61,448 nt of DNA from Syntrophobacterales bacterium (lineage in GTDB: Bacteria; Desulfobacterota; Syntrophia; Syntrophales; UBA5619), in contig JAHYJE010000022.1 in the NCBI GenBank assembly GCA_019429105.1, positions 1 through 61,448 of the forward strand. The letters run 5' to 3'. The notes below the pieces were generated by a model that saw only the letters and a list, made by a program, of their open reading frames with translations, was not told where the DNA came from and did no database searches. Position 1 is the first letter of the stretch. Each line of letters begins with the position of its first letter. A program made the translations under genes and the position numbers. This document shows, one piece after another, positions 18,813-27,669 of this stretch.

Positions 18813-19997
18813 TTATGACTCCTTAAGTGAATAATTCTTGCCGGGAAGCTGCTTGATCAAACCGGACAGCTCGAGAGTAAGTAGTGAATTTTGTACGGCC
18901 CGGGCGGACAGACCGGATTTTTCAATAAGCGTATTGATGTCAAGCGGCCTTGAAGAAAGCAATGAGAGCAGCCGGCTTTCGCCATCGGTGATGGTCGGAT
19001 TTTCCGCAGGCGAAGCGAGCCTTTCTTTCGCTCCCTGGCTCATGGCTTTGTCAGACCCGGCGAGCGGTTGTTGCGCCGGCAGCGAGGGAGGCAATTCACC
19101 CGTATCCGGCCGGAAAAACCCGGCCTGGGGCATGATTTCCTCAAGAATGTCATCGATGCCCTCGAGCAGCGTCGCCCCCTGCTTGATCAGATGATTCGTC
19201 CCCCGCGAACCCGAGGCCCCGAATTCCCCCGGCACGGCAAAAACAGAACGCCCCTGTTCGGAGGCGATTCTGGCCGTAATCAGCGAGCCGCTTTTCTCCC
19301 CGGCCTCCACAACAACAACTCCGTACGAAATCCCGCTGATGATCCTGTTCCGGGAGGGAAAATTGGGGGCATTGGGCGGCGTACCCAGCGAAAATTCGGT
19401 AACAAGCACCCCGTTTTCGCTGATCTGCTCGGCAAGCTTGACGTTTTCCGGCGGATATATCGTGTCGATTCCCGTACCGAGAACGGCAATTGTCCGACCC
19501 TTGCCGGCGAGGGCGCCCCGGTGCGCGGCGGCGTCTATCCCGCGCGCCAGACCGCTTACCACCGTAACCCCTTTCATGGCCAACTCGCGGCTCAGTTTTT
19601 CCGTCGTGTAGCGGCCGTAAACAGAGGCGACCCGGGAGCCGACAACCGCCACGCAGACATCATCCGGAATGAGCGAACCCTTGACGTAGAGAAAAGGCGG
19701 GTAATCGTATATATTTAAAAGGTTATGGGGATAGCGGGGGTCCGTGCAGACGATTATTTCTACGCCCGCTTTTTCGGCGAGGTCCAGCTCCTGTTCAATC
19801 TTTCCCCAGGATGAAAACGAGCGGATATTATCGGCCGTTTTGGGGCCAATGCCGGGGATTACCCTGAGCGTCTGCCCGGAGGCCGAAAACACCCCCCGCG
19901 GCGCGTGAAAGGCTTTAAGCAGCGTGCGAAAACCCACGCAGCCGACATCCTCAACAGCCCTGAGCGCGAGCCAGTATTTTAACGTCTCCCTGTCCAT
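18813..19997 (-). CDS. dprA: DNA processing protein DprA (Smf)
   Basis: 394 residues from ATG 19997. It loads RecA on incoming single-stranded DNA in natural transformation, but is widely conserved also in non-competent species. A helix-hairpin-helix-like N-terminus (GFRTLLKAF, IPGIGPKTADNI) precedes the Rossmann-like core with VAVVGSRVAS, SGLARGIDAAAHRGAL and VLGTGIDTIYPPEN. A winged-helix C-terminus ends it. The open frame reaches 20099, but residues before MDRETLKYW do not match the family. It is first in the dprA-topA-trmFO-plsC-ftsK-rimO operon, so its promoter should lie in 20000-20230. Confidence 0.92.
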   Translation of the reverse strand: MDRETLKYWLALRAVEDVGCVGFRTLLKAFHAPRGVFSASGQTLRVIPGIGPKTADNIRSFSSWGKIEQELDLAEKAGVEIIVCTDPRYPHNLLNIYDYPPFLYVKGSLIPDDVCVAVVGSRVASVYGRYTTEKLSRELAMKGVTVVSGLARGIDAAAHRGALAGKGRTIAVLGTGIDTIYPPENVKLAEQISENGVLVTEFSLGTPPNAPNFPSRNRIISGISYGVVVVEAGEKSGSLITARIASEQGRSVFAVPGEFGASGSRGTNHLIKQGATLLEGIDDILEEIMPQAGFFRPDTGELPPSLPAQQPLAGSDKAMSQGAKERLASPAENPTITDGESRLLSLLSSRPLDINTLIEKSGLSARAVQNSLLTLELSGLIKQLPGKNYSLKES

Positions 19998-20233
19998 CCC
20001 CGTACATATTCCCCTTGAAAAATTTGAGGGAGGATATACGCACCTAAGTGGGGTGTCAAGCTTTTTGGGGAATGTCCCGATTAAACTGCGGCGAAGCAAC
20101 TACAGGCGCTGGAACTGAGCGTGGCTGTTTTCCGGGAATTGAATGCCTCGCCAAAGACAGTACCCTAGGAAACGGGGGTATTATCAACCAGTGCATACTT
20201 CCCTCCAGCATGGTTATATGGAATGGAACTTAT

Positions 20234-20569
20234 TCAACTGCAGTTCGCAGCCTCGGCCAAAACATGAGCGGCCCACTGGTTGAGGCTTTTGCCCTCGCTT
20301 TCGGCCGCCATTATAGCTGCAGAATGAATTTCAGACGGCACTCGCAGCAATATCTTGCCGGAAACCGGTTTATTGGGTTGTTGTCCCAGTCTGGTGCAAG
20401 CAGCAAGATAATTGTCAACTGCCTCATGGAATGCGGTTTCAAGCTCTTCAACAGACGCTCCGTGAAACCCCACGATGTCACGTATACCGACCAGATGACC
20501 TACAAATATGCGGTCATAGGCATCATACTCGATACGAGCTGCATATCCTTTGTATTTCATAGCGTTCAT
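20234..20569 (-). CDS. hicB: HicB-family antitoxin
   Basis: 111 residues. The N-terminal half is the degenerate RNase-H-like HicB fold (YAARIEYDAYDRIFVGHLVG; FHGASVEELETAFHEAVDNY). The C-terminal half is a ribbon-helix-helix DNA-binding segment (SGKILLRVPSEIHSAAIMAA), typical of HicB proteins with pfam05534. It should neutralise HicA and repress the operon by binding the promoter palindrome. Its ATG overlaps the hicA stop (ATGA), so the pair is translationally coupled. Intact. Confidence 0.9.
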   Translation of the reverse strand: MNAMKYKGYAARIEYDAYDRIFVGHLVGIRDIVGFHGASVEELETAFHEAVDNYLAACTRLGQQPNKPVSGKILLRVPSEIHSAAIMAAESEGKSLNQWAAHVLAEAANCS

Positions 20570-20820
20570 GGCTTTACTCCGATAGATTCAAGAAAATGCC
20601 TGGCGTCTGTCACCCGGTATCGCAACGACTCTTTTTGAGGATGAGGGCGATGGAAGTATGCCCGTCTTCCGCTTTTCTCAAAGGTAACGGAAGAACCGGA
20701 ACCCTCCTCAACAACACATCCAACGGCAACGAACAACGCCTCTATCCTCGACCATTTAATGTTTCCGTCGACGGGGTTGGTAAATATGGCTTCAAGGGTT
20801 TTCCTGTGTTTGCCATTCAT
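20566..20820 (-). CDS. hicA: HicA-family mRNA interferase toxin
   Basis: 84 residues from ATG 20820. A dsRNA-binding-like toxin that cuts mRNA. The family core is visible: IEALFVAVGCVVEEGSGSSV, then RRAYFHRPHPQKES and RYRVTDARHFLESIGVKP at the end. It belongs to the subgroup with the FHRPHP histidines. The frame opens at 20838, but the -10 element overlaps that part, so ATG 20820 is preferred. On this reading the mRNA would begin at or within a base or two of the ATG, making it leaderless. Upstream of hicB in the same operon and intact. Confidence 0.88.
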   Translation of the reverse strand: MNGKHRKTLEAIFTNPVDGNIKWSRIEALFVAVGCVVEEGSGSSVTFEKSGRRAYFHRPHPQKESLRYRVTDARHFLESIGVKP

Positions 20821-20826
20821 GGCCAG

Positions 20827-20854
20827 ATGATAACACAATATGATATCATGTCAA
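20827..20854 (-). promoter_or_regulatory. hicAB promoter with palindromic operator
   Basis: The minus strand has TTGACA (20849-20854), a 16-base spacer, and TATCAT (20827-20832). The spacer holds a perfect palindrome ATGATATCAT (20840-20849), the expected kind of site for a HicB ribbon-helix-helix dimer. The -10 ends six bases before the hicA ATG. Confidence 0.75.
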
Positions 20855-20931
20855 TGTTTTTTTCAGGGCTAAAGTGGCATGAATATCATTTCATATAATT
20901 ATCTGATAATACGAGATAAAAATAAAACTAA

Positions 20932-22605
20932 TCAAATCTTTGTCAGCCGCTTGCCAATCAGCGAGGCAGTGAGCACCAGCGTCGTCGAAATGAAGATCAT
21001 CAGTATGCCCAGGGCTGACAATCTTCCCCAGAGGCCGTCTTCGGCAAATCGCAGTATCTGAACGGCAAGCACCTCCGTGCCGGGGCGGGACAGGACAACG
21101 GAAAGACTCAGTTCCCGGACAAACATCGTTGCCATCAAAATCCATCCCGAAACAATTCCCGGAACCAGAAGCGGCAGAACGATTCTCCGCATCGTGTAGA
21201 GCGGGCCGCCGCCGCAGACGCGTGATGATTCCTCGAGGTTTCCGTGGATCTGGACAAAGGCGCTGGTAAGCGGCCTGATTCCGTAGGGAAGATACGTCGC
21301 GATATAGCCGATCAAAAGCGCCCAGATCGTCGAATAGAGGGGCGTCTGCACAAAAAACCACATGAAGCCGATTCCGACGACTATACCGGGAAACGAAAAG
21401 GAGAGAAAACTCAGCGATTCAAGAAATCCGGAGGCTTTTGACCTTATTTTAACGATTGTATAGGCGACAAAAAACGAAAGTACCATGCCGAGGGTCGCCC
21501 CTCCGACCCCGAGCAGCAGGCTGTTTTTCAGGGAAAGAAGCGAAACCGGATCGTTCAGCACCGCCAAGTAGTGCCTCCAGCTCATGCTGGCAAACGCCTT
21601 CGCGCTCGGCGCCATTGAATAGGGGATCAAGGATGTGTAGAAGAGCACCGCAACTGGCAAAACTATCAGAATAAATGAAAGAATTCCAACAATCCCGAAA
21701 AGCGGATAGCGCGCCCCTTTGAGGTAGATCGTGCTCGGACGGTAGCCGCGGCTGGTGACCGTCACGTATTTTTCTCCCTCTTTCGTTAAGCGCCGATATA
21801 CAAAAATCAGCGTAATCGACGCGACCAGGGCGCTCATCCCGACTGCCGCCGCCAAACCGTAATCTGTCGCGTAACCAGTTGCCACAACACGATAAATGTG
21901 CGTCGCCAGCACGTATATCCTCCCCGGCATGCCGATTACGGAAGGAACGGCAAACGAGGCCATGCTGCGGACAATAACCAGCGTCGCGGCGGCCAGGATC
22001 GCCGGACGCAGCACCGGGAGGGTAATCCGAAAGAGCGTCCGCCAGTTCGAAGCGCCGCAGACCCGGGACGATTCCTCCAGCGAGACGTCAAAAGACGACA
22101 TCGCCGGGGCGATGACCAGGTAGGCAATCGGCAGATCGAGGAGTCCCTCCACAAGAATCATCCCCTTCAAGGTGTAAATGTTCAACGATATCGCATCAAA
22201 CCCCAATATCTGGCGGAGAAAGATATTGAGCATCCCGTTGGTCGGGTTAAGCAGCAGCGCCCAGCTCACGGCAAACAGGATATGGGGAACCATCATCGGC
22301 ACAAGCGAGATGATCTGGAAAAGAAACTTGAACGGAACATTGGTCCGGGTGTTCAGATAGGCCAGAAAGAGCGCGAGCGCCGTCGCGACAAAGGCCGAGC
22401 CAAGGGTAAAGATGACCGTATTGATTATTATTTTTGCAAATTCAGGGTCTGTATAGGCGCTGACATACTTCGCCGTCGTCAAGGTTCCAAAGGCGCCGAG
22501 CCCCTCGCTGAAGCTCCCGAGGGCAAGCATTAGAATCGGGCAAACCGTCAGGAAACCCACTATTGCAATCAGCGTCGGCGAGAGGATCGCCCCTTGTTTT
22601 TTCAT
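20932..22605 (-). CDS. Iron(III)-type ABC transporter permease, two-domain
   Basis: 557 residues with about 12 membrane spans. It consists of two tandem BPD_transp_1 domains, as in FbpB/SfuB. Each half has the EAA loop that contacts the ATPase: SLEESSRVCGASNWRTLFRI near 180 and NLEESSRVCGGGPLYTMRRI near 450. It forms the inner-membrane channel for the substrate delivered by the binding protein encoded upstream. It is the last gene of an SBP-ATPase-permease operon. The 38-base gap to the ATPase gene supports co-transcription. The substrate is probably ferric iron or a small organic anion; the sequence does not settle it. Confidence 0.9.
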   Translation of the reverse strand: MKKQGAILSPTLIAIVGFLTVCPILMLALGSFSEGLGAFGTLTTAKYVSAYTDPEFAKIIINTVIFTLGSAFVATALALFLAYLNTRTNVPFKFLFQIISLVPMMVPHILFAVSWALLLNPTNGMLNIFLRQILGFDAISLNIYTLKGMILVEGLLDLPIAYLVIAPAMSSFDVSLEESSRVCGASNWRTLFRITLPVLRPAILAAATLVIVRSMASFAVPSVIGMPGRIYVLATHIYRVVATGYATDYGLAAAVGMSALVASITLIFVYRRLTKEGEKYVTVTSRGYRPSTIYLKGARYPLFGIVGILSFILIVLPVAVLFYTSLIPYSMAPSAKAFASMSWRHYLAVLNDPVSLLSLKNSLLLGVGGATLGMVLSFFVAYTIVKIRSKASGFLESLSFLSFSFPGIVVGIGFMWFFVQTPLYSTIWALLIGYIATYLPYGIRPLTSAFVQIHGNLEESSRVCGGGPLYTMRRIVLPLLVPGIVSGWILMATMFVRELSLSVVLSRPGTEVLAVQILRFAEDGLWGRLSALGILMIFISTTLVLTASLIGKRLTKI

Positions 22606-22643
22606 AATGTTCTGCCTTATTGCCGGTTCCTAATACTGGGCAT

Positions 22644-23732
22644 TCAATGGAACAAAAGCGAGCAGTAACGCCGATTCAGGTGCAGAAAAATCTCTTCGTC
22701 CACGGCGATGGGCAGGGTCGGGTCGATGCGCAGCACAAGCCGCGTATCGGCAATCCGCGCCTCCGCCTCCCAGACATCCCCGACAAAAACAAGGGATTCG
22801 ATTTTTCCCCGGAAGGTATTTTCCCCTTCCCCGGGATCATCGCGAAAGGTTTTAATGAACTCGGGGCGGATGCCGACCGTCACTTTTTCCCCCACGGGGT
22901 AGTCCTTTTTCTTTTCGCAGACAATCGGGCCAATTGATGAATTTACAACCGTGAAGTCCCGCCCGGCCTCCGCGATGCTGCCTTCGATGAAATTGACGCG
23001 CCCGATGAAATCGGCGACAAAACGGCGGTCGGAGTCAAAATAGATCTCCCAGGGGGTGCCGATCTCGACAATCTGCCCGCTTTTCATAACCGCCACATTG
23101 TCGGACAGGGAAAGGGCCTCCAGCCGGTCGTGGGTCACGTAAACAGCGGTAATCGCAAGCTCCGTCAGAAACCTCCGCAACTCCTTGCGCGTTTCCTCCC
23201 GCAGTTTGGCGTCCAGGTTGCTAAGCGGCTCATCGAAAAGAATTACCTTGGGCTCGGCTGCCAGCGCCCGCGCAAGGGCTACCCGCTGCTGCTGCCCACC
23301 GCTGAGTTTCGTTGCCGGACGATTCCCGAATCCGTCCAACTGGACAAAATGGAGCGTCTTTTCCACCCGTTCGGCTATTTCCTCCTTTGGAACTTTCTGC
23401 GTCTGCAACGGATAGGCGACGTTATCGAATACATTCATGTGCGGCCAGATGGCGTAGCTTTGAAAGACCATCCCCAAGCCCCGTTTCTCCGGGGCCAGCG
23501 AAATGCCCTTCTGCGATGAAAAAACCACCTCGTCGCCGATGACAATTTCCCCGGCGTCGGGCATCTCCAAACCAACGATGCACCGCAAAAGCGTGGTCTT
23601 GCCGCAACCGCTGGGTCCCAAAAGCGTGAAGATTCGGTTGGCGGGGATGGTCAGATCAATGTGGTCGAGTGCCGCAAAGCTCTTTTTCTCCACGGTGTAG
23701 TTTTTACAGAGATTTCTGATCGTTATTTCCAT
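22644..23732 (-). CDS. Iron(III)/polyamine-type ABC transporter ATPase
   Basis: 362 residues from ATG 23732. Walker A is LGPSGCGKTTLLR, the Q-loop region is VFQSYAIWPHMNV, the ABC signature is LSGGQQQRVALARAL, Walker B is VILFDEPLSNLDA, and the switch is VTHDRLEALS. A C-terminal TOBE-like domain (from about 240) marks the FbpC/PotA class. The frame extends 17 codons upstream, but GGAAA before ATG 23732 and the family start (MEITIRNL) favour the shorter form. Confidence 0.93.
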   Translation of the reverse strand: MEITIRNLCKNYTVEKKSFAALDHIDLTIPANRIFTLLGPSGCGKTTLLRCIVGLEMPDAGEIVIGDEVVFSSQKGISLAPEKRGLGMVFQSYAIWPHMNVFDNVAYPLQTQKVPKEEIAERVEKTLHFVQLDGFGNRPATKLSGGQQQRVALARALAAEPKVILFDEPLSNLDAKLREETRKELRRFLTELAITAVYVTHDRLEALSLSDNVAVMKSGQIVEIGTPWEIYFDSDRRFVADFIGRVNFIEGSIAEAGRDFTVVNSSIGPIVCEKKKDYPVGEKVTVGIRPEFIKTFRDDPGEGENTFRGKIESLVFVGDVWEAEARIADTRLVLRIDPTLPIAVDEEIFLHLNRRYCSLLFH

Positions 23733-23748
23733 GATTGCATTTCCAGAA

Positions 23749-23783
23749 ATGTTCCGGAAGCGTTGCACAAACTCCCGGAACAT
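23749..23783 (-). repeat. Intercistronic hairpin between binding-protein and ATPase genes
   Basis: ATGTTCCGG pairs perfectly with CCGGAACAT across a 17-base loop. There is no T-run, so it is not a terminator. Its place just after the binding-protein gene suggests protection of the upstream mRNA from 3' exonucleases, giving more binding protein than permease. Function inferred. Confidence 0.5.
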
Positions 23784-23813
23784 CGAAAGATAAAAACAGG
23801 TCGAGACAACCGC

Positions 23814-24824
23814 TTACGGCCTCGCAAAAATCTTTTTGAATTCCTTGCCCCAGCTCTTGATCTCCGCATCGGAAAGCTCCCGGATCGGGATGACCTTCGC
23901 CTTGTCGATCCCGGCGATCGGCGGGTAAACGCCCGGGGTAAGAACATATTCGCCGACCTTGGCGGCCATGATGGTCATAGCGTCCCGGGAGAGCCAGTAG
24001 TCCACAAACAGGCGGGCCGCATTCGGGTGCGGGGCCTTGGCGGCAATCGCAATCCCGCGCGGCGTTCCCATCATCGGCTGCGAAACATGCGCCCAATCCA
24101 GCGGCGCCGGGGCCTTGGTAACAATATATTTCGGCATGGAGATGCCGATCAGCTTCTCGCCGCTTTCAATCGGGGCGGGGGTTGGGCCGAACGACGCGAC
24201 GAACATGGGGTCGTTCGCGGCCAGTCCCTTGAGAAATTTCATCCACTCGGCATCGGATTTAATGACATTTTCCTTCAGACCCACCAGCCAGGAAATGGTC
24301 GTCGGATGGGTGGCGGGATCGGCCATGACGATCTTCCCCTTCCATTTGGGATCGGTCAAATCCTGATATGTTTTGGGAACATCTGCCGGTTTTACCAGTT
24401 CCTTGTTGTAGATGAGGGCGGCGTATTCGATCCCGAAGAGCTGGATCTTGCCGTCGGTATTCGCCCACTTCGGATACCCGGCCGCGGCCGGGGAGACGTA
24501 GGAGGCAATCACCCCCTTCTCCTTCAGGAATTCAAGAACCGGAACCGGGGCCTGCAGAACATCGGCAGTGAGTTTTCCGGCGGCATGTTCCGTCATGATC
24601 GTCGCGACAAACTTGGTTGTGGAAAGCCGCGTGTACTCAGCCTTGACGCCATATTTTTTCCCGAAATCAGCGATGATCGGCTCAATGGCGGTCATGTTCG
24701 CGTAAAAGGCGACCTTGCCCTCCGCCTTAGCCTTTTCGACCAGCGCCCCCGACGGCTCCGCCGCAAACGCAGCCACAGCCGTGAGGACGGATAGAATTAC
24801 CCCCAATGCCATCTTTTTCCTCAT
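23814..24824 (-). CDS. Periplasmic substrate-binding protein, iron(III)/2-AEP type
   Basis: 336 residues from ATG 24824. A Sec signal peptide is clear (MRKKMALGVILSVLTAVAAF, cut after AFA). The mature part is a class II periplasmic binding fold with VAFYANMTAIEPIIADFGKK, TDPKWKGKIVMADP and a late FVDYWLSRDA segment, as in FbpA and related proteins. AAGGAG lies just before the start. It heads the operon with the ATPase and permease. FbpA-type proteins bind Fe3+ through tyrosines; Tyr residues are present but the ligand cannot be assigned by eye. Confidence 0.9.
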   Translation of the reverse strand: MRKKMALGVILSVLTAVAAFAAEPSGALVEKAKAEGKVAFYANMTAIEPIIADFGKKYGVKAEYTRLSTTKFVATIMTEHAAGKLTADVLQAPVPVLEFLKEKGVIASYVSPAAAGYPKWANTDGKIQLFGIEYAALIYNKELVKPADVPKTYQDLTDPKWKGKIVMADPATHPTTISWLVGLKENVIKSDAEWMKFLKGLAANDPMFVASFGPTPAPIESGEKLIGISMPKYIVTKAPAPLDWAHVSQPMMGTPRGIAIAAKAPHPNAARLFVDYWLSRDAMTIMAAKVGEYVLTPGVYPPIAGIDKAKVIPIRELSDAEIKSWGKEFKKIFARP

Positions 24825-25049
24825 TTTTTCTCCTTTCCGGTTGTTCACCAACTATTCCTTCGTTTTCAATCCTGTTTCCTGACTGCATCGGCACCCGCTG
24901 CATGTCCGGCGAACCATTTTGTCAATTGAATCATTGACGGATGCTGATTATTATATCCCCCGTTCCGAAAGCAAGAAAAAAATAAACACGCTTCCCCCGT
25001 AAATTGGCAACTGCCTTTCTCCATCCCCTGTTGCAGGCCTTCATATTGC

Positions 25050-25078
25050 TTGACAAATTATCGTGACTATGGTTTAGA
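25050..25078 (+). promoter_or_regulatory. Sigma-70-type promoter of rpmH
   Basis: TTGACA (25050-25055), a 17-base spacer and TTTAGA (25073-25078), 36 bases upstream of the rpmH ATG. The preceding ~225 bases, back to the divergent binding-protein gene, hold no DnaA-box cluster or gene that I can see. Confidence 0.7.
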
Positions 25079-25114
25079 GCCCAATCAATAAACATCGGAT
25101 TGGGAGAATTTAAA

Positions 25115-25252
25115 ATGAAGAAGACATTGACCACATTCAGCAATACCAAAAGAAAACGCACCCATGGGTTTCTGGTGCGCATGGCCACCAAGGGCGGTCG
25201 GAATGTCCTCAGCCGAAGGCGGGCAAAGGGCCGCAAACGGCTGGCGGTTTAA
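25115..25252 (+). CDS. rpmH: 50S ribosomal protein L34
   Basis: 45 residues, beginning [20 protein letters not shown] and ending GRKRLAV, with the invariant [20 protein letters not shown] core. It is a component of the large ribosomal subunit. The first residues differ from the usual MKRTYQPS start but length and core are normal. GGGAG sits upstream. It is followed after 55 bases by rnpA, the usual bacterial order. Confidence 0.97.
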   Translation: MKKTLTTFSNTKRKRTHGFLVRMATKGGRNVLSRRRAKGRKRLAV

Positions 25253-25307
25253 GGGATTTACAGTTTCAGGCGGGGATAACCAGCCCCTTTCACAGGGGGC
25301 AACTTGA

Positions 25308-25655
25308 ATGGAATCTCAATCGTTTCAACAAGAAGAGCGGATCAGAAAAAGGCAGGACTACCTGCGAATCTATGATCAGGGTAAAAGGGTTTACACCAGA
25401 AACTTCACCATCATCACCTGCCCTAATCAGACCAATGCAAGAAGGCTGGGAACCACGGTAAGCAAGAAAGTTGGAAACGCCGTCAAAAGAAACCGAATCA
25501 AACGTCTTTTACGGGAGTTTTTCCGACTGAACAAGGAAAGGCTTCCGGCAGCGCACGATATCGTGGTAATCGCCAAAAGGGGCATTTCACAATTGACATA
25601 TAAGGATGTTTACGCCGAGCTTGAAAGTCGGCTGCTAACGAGAACAGATGTCTAA
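25308..25655 (+). CDS. rnpA: Ribonuclease P protein component
   Basis: 115 residues. It binds the RNase P RNA and helps mature the 5' ends of tRNAs. The family signature [13 protein letters not shown] is at about 66-78, preceded by [10 protein letters not shown], with an N-terminal F-x-IY segment ([10 protein letters not shown]). It overlaps yidD by eight bases. Confidence 0.95.
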   Translation: MESQSFQQEERIRKRQDYLRIYDQGKRVYTRNFTIITCPNQTNARRLGTTVSKKVGNAVKRNRIKRLLREFFRLNKERLPAAHDIVVIAKRGISQLTYKDVYAELESRLLTRTDV

Positions 25656-25887
25656 AAAAAACATTTTTTCAGTGACATTCGGAAAACTGCTGGTGATACT
25701 GGTGCGTATCTACCAGATAGCCATTTCGCCGCTTATCGGTTCCAACTGCCGATTTTACCCTACCTGTTCCGAATACACGATCACTGCTTTGCAGCATTAC
25801 GGCCCTTTCAAGGGGATGTTTATGGGCATCAGGCGCATCCTCCGCTGCAACCCCTGGAACCCCGGTGGGTATGACCCGGTAAAATGA
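25648..25887 (+). CDS. yidD: Membrane protein insertion efficiency factor YidD
   Basis: 79 residues of the UPF0161 family. The hallmark [11 protein letters not shown] with three conserved cysteines (C-RFYPTC...[13 protein letters not shown]) is complete. An amphipathic helix ([13 protein letters not shown]) precedes it. It sits between rnpA and yidC, its conserved place, and helps YidC-dependent insertion. Confidence 0.95.
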   Translation: MSKKNIFSVTFGKLLVILVRIYQIAISPLIGSNCRFYPTCSEYTITALQHYGPFKGMFMGIRRILRCNPWNPGGYDPVK

Positions 25888-25915
25888 AAATAACGCTACA
25901 AATTTGGAGGTTTTA

Positions 25916-27616
25916 ATGGACAAGAAAACAATTCTTGCCGTCGTTTTATCGGTTATTGTCTTGATGGGATATCAATATTTTTTCGCCAAGCCCCCGGTCA
26001 AACCGCCTGTGCAGCAGCAGTCCGCCGCCGTATCCGGCGCCGATAAAAAGGCCCCCGCTGCGGTCCCGCAGAACGTGCTGCCGTCAGTCGCAACCAACAA
26101 CGCCGCCACCACCGCGCCGGGTACTATAATATCTGCAACAGCAATCATCGGCTCCGAACGGGACGTTGTCGTGGAAACCCCCCTTTACCGGGCGATCTTC
26201 ACCACCCGGGGCGCGGCGTTGAAATCCTTTCAGTTGAAGCAGTACAAAACATCCATTCCCGGCACCAAAGACATTGCCGAAACCTTCTATGGGCTGATCG
26301 GCAAAACAAAACCGGTTCACGAAGCGCCCCAGCCAATCGAGCTGGTTCATGTAACTGAAGGAATGCCCCTGCCCTTTACCGTAACCTTTCCGGACTCAAC
26401 GATCAATATTCCGGATAACGCCTTCTTTGAGGCGCAGGGCAGTCTGCTCGATCTGACTAAAGGGGAAGCAAACCGCAGTCTCGTCTTCACCCAATCCTAT
26501 CCCGGCGATCTGCGCATCGACAAGATATTCACCTTCAATCGCGAAAGTTACTCCTTTGATCTGGAAGTTAAGGTGCACAACCTCCGGGATGCTCCAATCA
26601 ATCAAAACGCGGCCCTGACCTGGCACCAGTTTGTGGATCCGGAGGCGCCGACCGACAGTTACGGCCACGATGGACCGGTTTCCTATGTGGCCGATAAAAT
26701 AGATCGTCCCGCGGTCAAGAAGATGGATGCGGACAAAACAATGGGACCCTATGTCTCCTGGGGGGGCTTCGAAAGCAAATACTTCATTGCCGCGATGATC
26801 CCGCAAAACCCTTCCTTGACAAGCATGAGGCTGGTTAAAACTCAAGGCGATCTGGTTTCTGTAAGTATGCTGGGGCCAAAGAACGTGGTTCCACCAGGGC
26901 AGCCCTCCGTCTTCAAGTACAAATTGTTTCTTGGGCCCAAGGATTTCAATGTTTTGAAGGCACAGGGCATCAAGCTGGAGAACGCCATCGATTTTGGAGA
27001 CTGGCTGAAATGGCTTGCCATTCCAATGCTGCTTACCCTCAAGTTCATCTACGGCTATATTCACAATTACGGAATCGCGATTATCCTGCTGACGATCCTG
27101 ATCAAGCTGATCTTCTGGCCGCTGGGCAACAAGAGCTACCGCTCGATGAAGGAGATGCAGAAGCTACAGCCCAAAATGGCGGAATTGCGTGAAAAATACA
27201 AGAATGACAAGGCCCGGCTCAGCCAGGAATCAATGGCTCTCTACAAAACCCACAAAGTGAACCCGATGGGCGGCTGCCTGCCGATGGTCGTGCAGATACC
27301 CGTTTTCTTCGGCCTCTACAAGGGGTTGCTGTACGCGATCGAGTTGCGTCATGCCCCGTTTTTCTGGTGGATTCAGGATCTCTCCGCAAAGGATCCCTAC
27401 TACTTAACGCCTCTGATTATGGGCGCAACGATGTTCATGCAGCAGAAGATGACCCCGACGGGCGCCGACCCCATGCAGGCAAAAATAATGATGTTTATGC
27501 CGATTATTTTCACCTTCATGTTTCTAAATTTCCCATCGGGACTGGTTATCTACTGGCTTCTCAATAACGTAATCAGCATCGGCCAGCAGATGTACACCAA
27601 CAAAAAACTGGCGTGA
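25916..27616 (+). CDS. yidC: Membrane protein insertase YidC
   Basis: 566 residues from ATG 25916. It folds and inserts inner-membrane proteins alone or with SecYEG. A first membrane span (residues 4-21) is followed by a Pro/Ala-rich linker, a large periplasmic beta-sandwich (about 75-340) typical of Gram-negative YidC, and the five-helix core. The core shows LLTILIKLIFWPL, MQKLQPKMAELREKY, NPMGGCLPMVVQIPVF and the conserved C-terminal span. GGAGG before ATG 25916 decides the start over the TTG at 25904. Confidence 0.96.
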   Translation: MDKKTILAVVLSVIVLMGYQYFFAKPPVKPPVQQQSAAVSGADKKAPAAVPQNVLPSVATNNAATTAPGTIISATAIIGSERDVVVETPLYRAIFTTRGAALKSFQLKQYKTSIPGTKDIAETFYGLIGKTKPVHEAPQPIELVHVTEGMPLPFTVTFPDSTINIPDNAFFEAQGSLLDLTKGEANRSLVFTQSYPGDLRIDKIFTFNRESYSFDLEVKVHNLRDAPINQNAALTWHQFVDPEAPTDSYGHDGPVSYVADKIDRPAVKKMDADKTMGPYVSWGGFESKYFIAAMIPQNPSLTSMRLVKTQGDLVSVSMLGPKNVVPPGQPSVFKYKLFLGPKDFNVLKAQGIKLENAIDFGDWLKWLAIPMLLTLKFIYGYIHNYGIAIILLTILIKLIFWPLGNKSYRSMKEMQKLQPKMAELREKYKNDKARLSQESMALYKTHKVNPMGGCLPMVVQIPVFFGLYKGLLYAIELRHAPFFWWIQDLSAKDPYYLTPLIMGATMFMQQKMTPTGADPMQAKIMMFMPIIFTFMFLNFPSGLVIYWLLNNVISIGQQMYTNKKLA

Positions 27617-27669
27617 GAAAGATGGTTCAAAAGCGTGGCTAATGTTCAAAATGGAGATAGAGTCACAAG

